The position numbers were made by a program, and so were the translations under genes. 64,000 bases of DNA, from NCBI GenBank assembly GCA_021613335.1, contig JAJTWR010000231.1, positions 1,113,501-1,177,500 of the forward strand, read 5' to 3'. Positions 61,887 to 64,000 of the stretch are shown one piece after another. The notes under the pieces were generated by a model that was given only the letters and a program-made list of their open reading frames with translations, was not told where the DNA came from and did no database searches. This DNA comes from Whitmania pigra (Eukaryota > Annelida > Clitellata > Hirudinida > Haemopidae). Numbering within the stretch: the stretch's first letter is position 1; every line of letters starts with the position of its first letter.

Positions 61887-62305
61887 ATTAATTTTACTAT
61901 TATTTACTGACATATTTTTAATAAATTAATTACAATTCCTGGCATTAAGTTCAATCATTAAATGTATCTTTTTTGTATTGTTTTATCGTCAATACTATTA
62001 ATATTTTATGAATTATTGTTAATTAAATAATTTTAATTCTTATTTCACGGAAAATGCCTTTTTTTTTATCCAGAATGATCTGTCGAGAGTTGTTAAAAAG
62101 GATCAACGAATGAAAAGTCAACATTTTAAGAATTCATGGCGATAAACATTTTGGGTAAAAACAACTTTTTAACATGTTCATTATTAAAACATTCGATAAA
62201 GTATCTAATATTTAACATTTTAATGCTAACTTTATAATTTATAATTTTATGTTAAGAAATCGAATATGTAAAATAATAATATAATGATAGTGATACAGCA
62301 ATTTC

Positions 62306-62360
62306 GACAACAACAACAATAATAGCAGCAGCAACAACAACAACAACAACAACAAAAATA
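62306..62360 (+). repeat. (CAA)n microsatellite
   Basis: CAA triplets with CAG and AAT interruptions; the poly-Cys/Tyr frame on the minus strand is an artefact. Confidence 0.9.
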
Positions 62361-62554
62361 ATAAAAATAAAAATAATTGCACTTATTTCGTCTCAGCGAA
62401 AGTTCAGGAGAAATCATGGGTTGTATATTTCTGTGAACTCTCACTTTCACTCGTCACCATCTCTCCTCAGGATTCAATGAAGTGTGACGTGAAAAAACAA
62501 GAATTCGAGCAAATAATTCTCCTTCCTCTTAAAGCTATTGTTGCAATACGTTGA

Positions 62555-62850
62555 TGTTAATGTGATGTTACGATCTCATTGTCACCATGTTATGGTGATA
62601 TTGACATGATCTTATCGTAAAACTAAGATGATATTGTAGTGCTAATATCACAACATGATATGGTGATATTATAAATGTCATGATCAGATTGTAATTATGT
62701 AATGGCGATATTATAAAGATGTTATAGCGAATTTACTATAATATTATATTGATGATATTATGGTAATATTATGGTGGTGTTATAGTGAATAGGGAATGCA
62801 CTGATGTAGTGATATTACGATGTTGTGATTGTATTGCGTTGAAATCATGG
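62555..62850 (+). repeat. Degenerate GTGATATTAT-type repeat
   Basis: Repeated phrases such as 'tatggtgatatt', 'atggcgatattataa' and 'atgatattgtagtgc' suggest a decayed tandem repeat with a loose period of about 30-40 bp. Confidence 0.5.
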
Positions 62851-62995
62851 CGATATTATCATCGTAACATCTAATTTGTGTAAAAAATATGAATAAAATA
62901 ATTAATGAAGTTATTATTGAATGACTATCATTAATAATAATTCATCACTATCTTATATCAATAACAACACCAATAACATCAGCATTAGCCTCATT

Positions 62996-63161
62996 ACCAT
63001 CATCATCATCACCAACATCATCATCATCGTCATCATCCTCGTCATCATCATCATCATCATCGTCGTCGTCGTCATCATCATCATCGTCATCATCGTCGTC
63101 ATCGTCATCATCATCATCGTCATCATCGTCATCATCATCATCGTCATCATCGTCATCATCG

Positions 63162-63223
<62 letters not shown>

Positions 63224-63250
63224 TTCATCGTAATCATCATCATCATCACC
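62996..63250 (+). repeat. (ATC)n/(GTC)n compound microsatellite
   Basis: ATC triplets mixed with GTC triplets in a semi-regular CATCATCGTCATCATCGTC pattern, then pure ATC. Confidence 0.97.
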
Positions 63251-63420
63251 ATCTTCATCGTAATCATAATCTTGATCCTAGTCAAAATCGCAGTCGTCAC
63301 CGTCATGACGCGTCACTTATCAGCGCCTCGTATTCTGTGAAGATGTCATTTGCAAGTTCCTTGAAAGGTTATTTATAAATTAGTGAGAAAATACTTCGAG
63401 GTCGTGTCATTTCAGTGCCA

Positions 63421-63532
63421 TCAGTGATGATGATGATGATGATGATGATTATGGTGATGATGGTGAGGACGACAACGACGACGATGATGAAGGTAATGAT
63501 GAGGATGAGGATGATGAGGAGAACGACGATAA
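63421..63532 (+). repeat. (GAT)n-rich imperfect microsatellite
   Basis: GATGATG triplets with GAC, GAG and GAA variants. Confidence 0.9.
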
Positions 63533-63746
63533 ATAGGATTATAAATGTTATGGGGGTTGGGATTGTTTTGATAATTGTAAACAACCATTAAATTTTACCA
63601 GCAAATGCATTGTGTAAAAGTCGATGTTTCGTTAAATAAAACCGAAATGAACAAAATTCACTCTGAAATATGAACATTTATTGGAAAATTCTTATCAAAT
63701 AATCACAGCCTGCCATTAAATCAACAAAGTAATGACAAAGCCATCA

Positions 63747-63980
63747 TCAACACCAACAATGGTGACGACGACGACGACGACGATGATGACAGCGCGGAGA
63801 CAGAAGTGAACTCAGCATCAACCGATCAAGCAGAGCGTAGACGAGCGCCTTCAAAGCTTCGTTTAAAAGCCCAGGCGAATCAAAGTTGTAGTCTAATGTC
63901 TCGTTTCTCGGTTCTGCGGAGTCTAAATTTACTCCCGATTCAGAAGTTTTAGAGTAGATTTTTAGATTTTCAGATTGCAT
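63747..63980 (-). CDS. Unrecognised open frame at window edge (possible 5' exon)
   Basis: Starts at an ATG (63980) and reads MQSENLKIYSKTSESGVNLD, then a balanced-composition stretch (LLNEALKALVYALLDRLMLS) before running into the GAC triplet patch at 63763-63790, where it becomes poly-Arg/His. The first 60 codons look more protein-like than anything nearby, but there is no homology I recognise. The end lies in the microsatellite, so a donor before it would be needed for a real exon. Confidence 0.25.
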   Translation of the reverse strand: MQSENLKIYSKTSESGVNLDSAEPRNETLDYNFDSPGLLNEALKALVYALLDRLMLSSLLSPRCHHRRRRRRHHCWC

Positions 63981-64000
63981 TCTTTAACTGAATTTTGTTA

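Overview
This is AT-rich nuclear DNA from a multicellular animal, most likely an invertebrate. Its genes are split by many short GT-AG introns. The readable genes are animal genes: an astacin-CUB-CUB protease, ASCC3, ERI2, pirin, MRPL33, a PHF20-type Tudor protein, a PHRF1-like RING/PHD protein and CCDC169. Non-coding DNA is full of trinucleotide and tetranucleotide microsatellites and of degraded transposons. I cannot name the phylum from the sequence. No bacterial operon, CRISPR array, rRNA gene or convincing tRNA gene was seen. All exon models were joined by eye from homology, reading phase and splice sites. Layout: 1-530 holds the end of an unassigned exon, possibly CHMP7-like. 531-2367 is non-coding, with a diverged direct duplication. 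ERI2 (exonuclease plus GRF zinc finger) lies on the minus strand at 2368-5295. A BED-finger gene lies on plus at 6725-8330. A PHF20-type double-Tudor gene lies on minus at 9367-12017. A secreted astacin-CUB-CUB metalloprotease lies on plus at 14092-21016, with a LINE remnant and large microsatellites in its introns. ASCC3 fills 21947-33728 on minus. Next comes a transposon landing zone at 34724-37252: a hAT MITE with a perfect 8-bp target duplication, a second TIR-bounded element, and an internally deleted Ty3/Gypsy-like LTR element with two matching 376-bp LTRs. A PHRF1-like gene (37694-40073, +), CCDC169 (41306-43205, +) and the tiny three-exon MRPL33 (43423-44130, -) follow. An R2-like LINE remnant lies at 45468-45968 and pirin at 47016-49254 (+). 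From 49255 to 64000 I recognise no gene. That stretch holds long (ATT)n, (ATG)n and (CCAT)n arrays, a 27-bp minisatellite, and a dead Tc1 transposon of IR/DR structure. The genes form no shared pathway. They are housekeeping and regulatory genes for RNA trimming, chromatin reading, ASC-1 complex helicase function, mitochondrial translation and metal-dependent regulation, plus one extracellular protease. No new multi-gene system stands out. The most informative novelties are the nested transposon cluster, the IR/DR Tc1 copy, the Lys-rich tail of the astacin, the possible mitochondrial leader of pirin, and the BED-finger gene.
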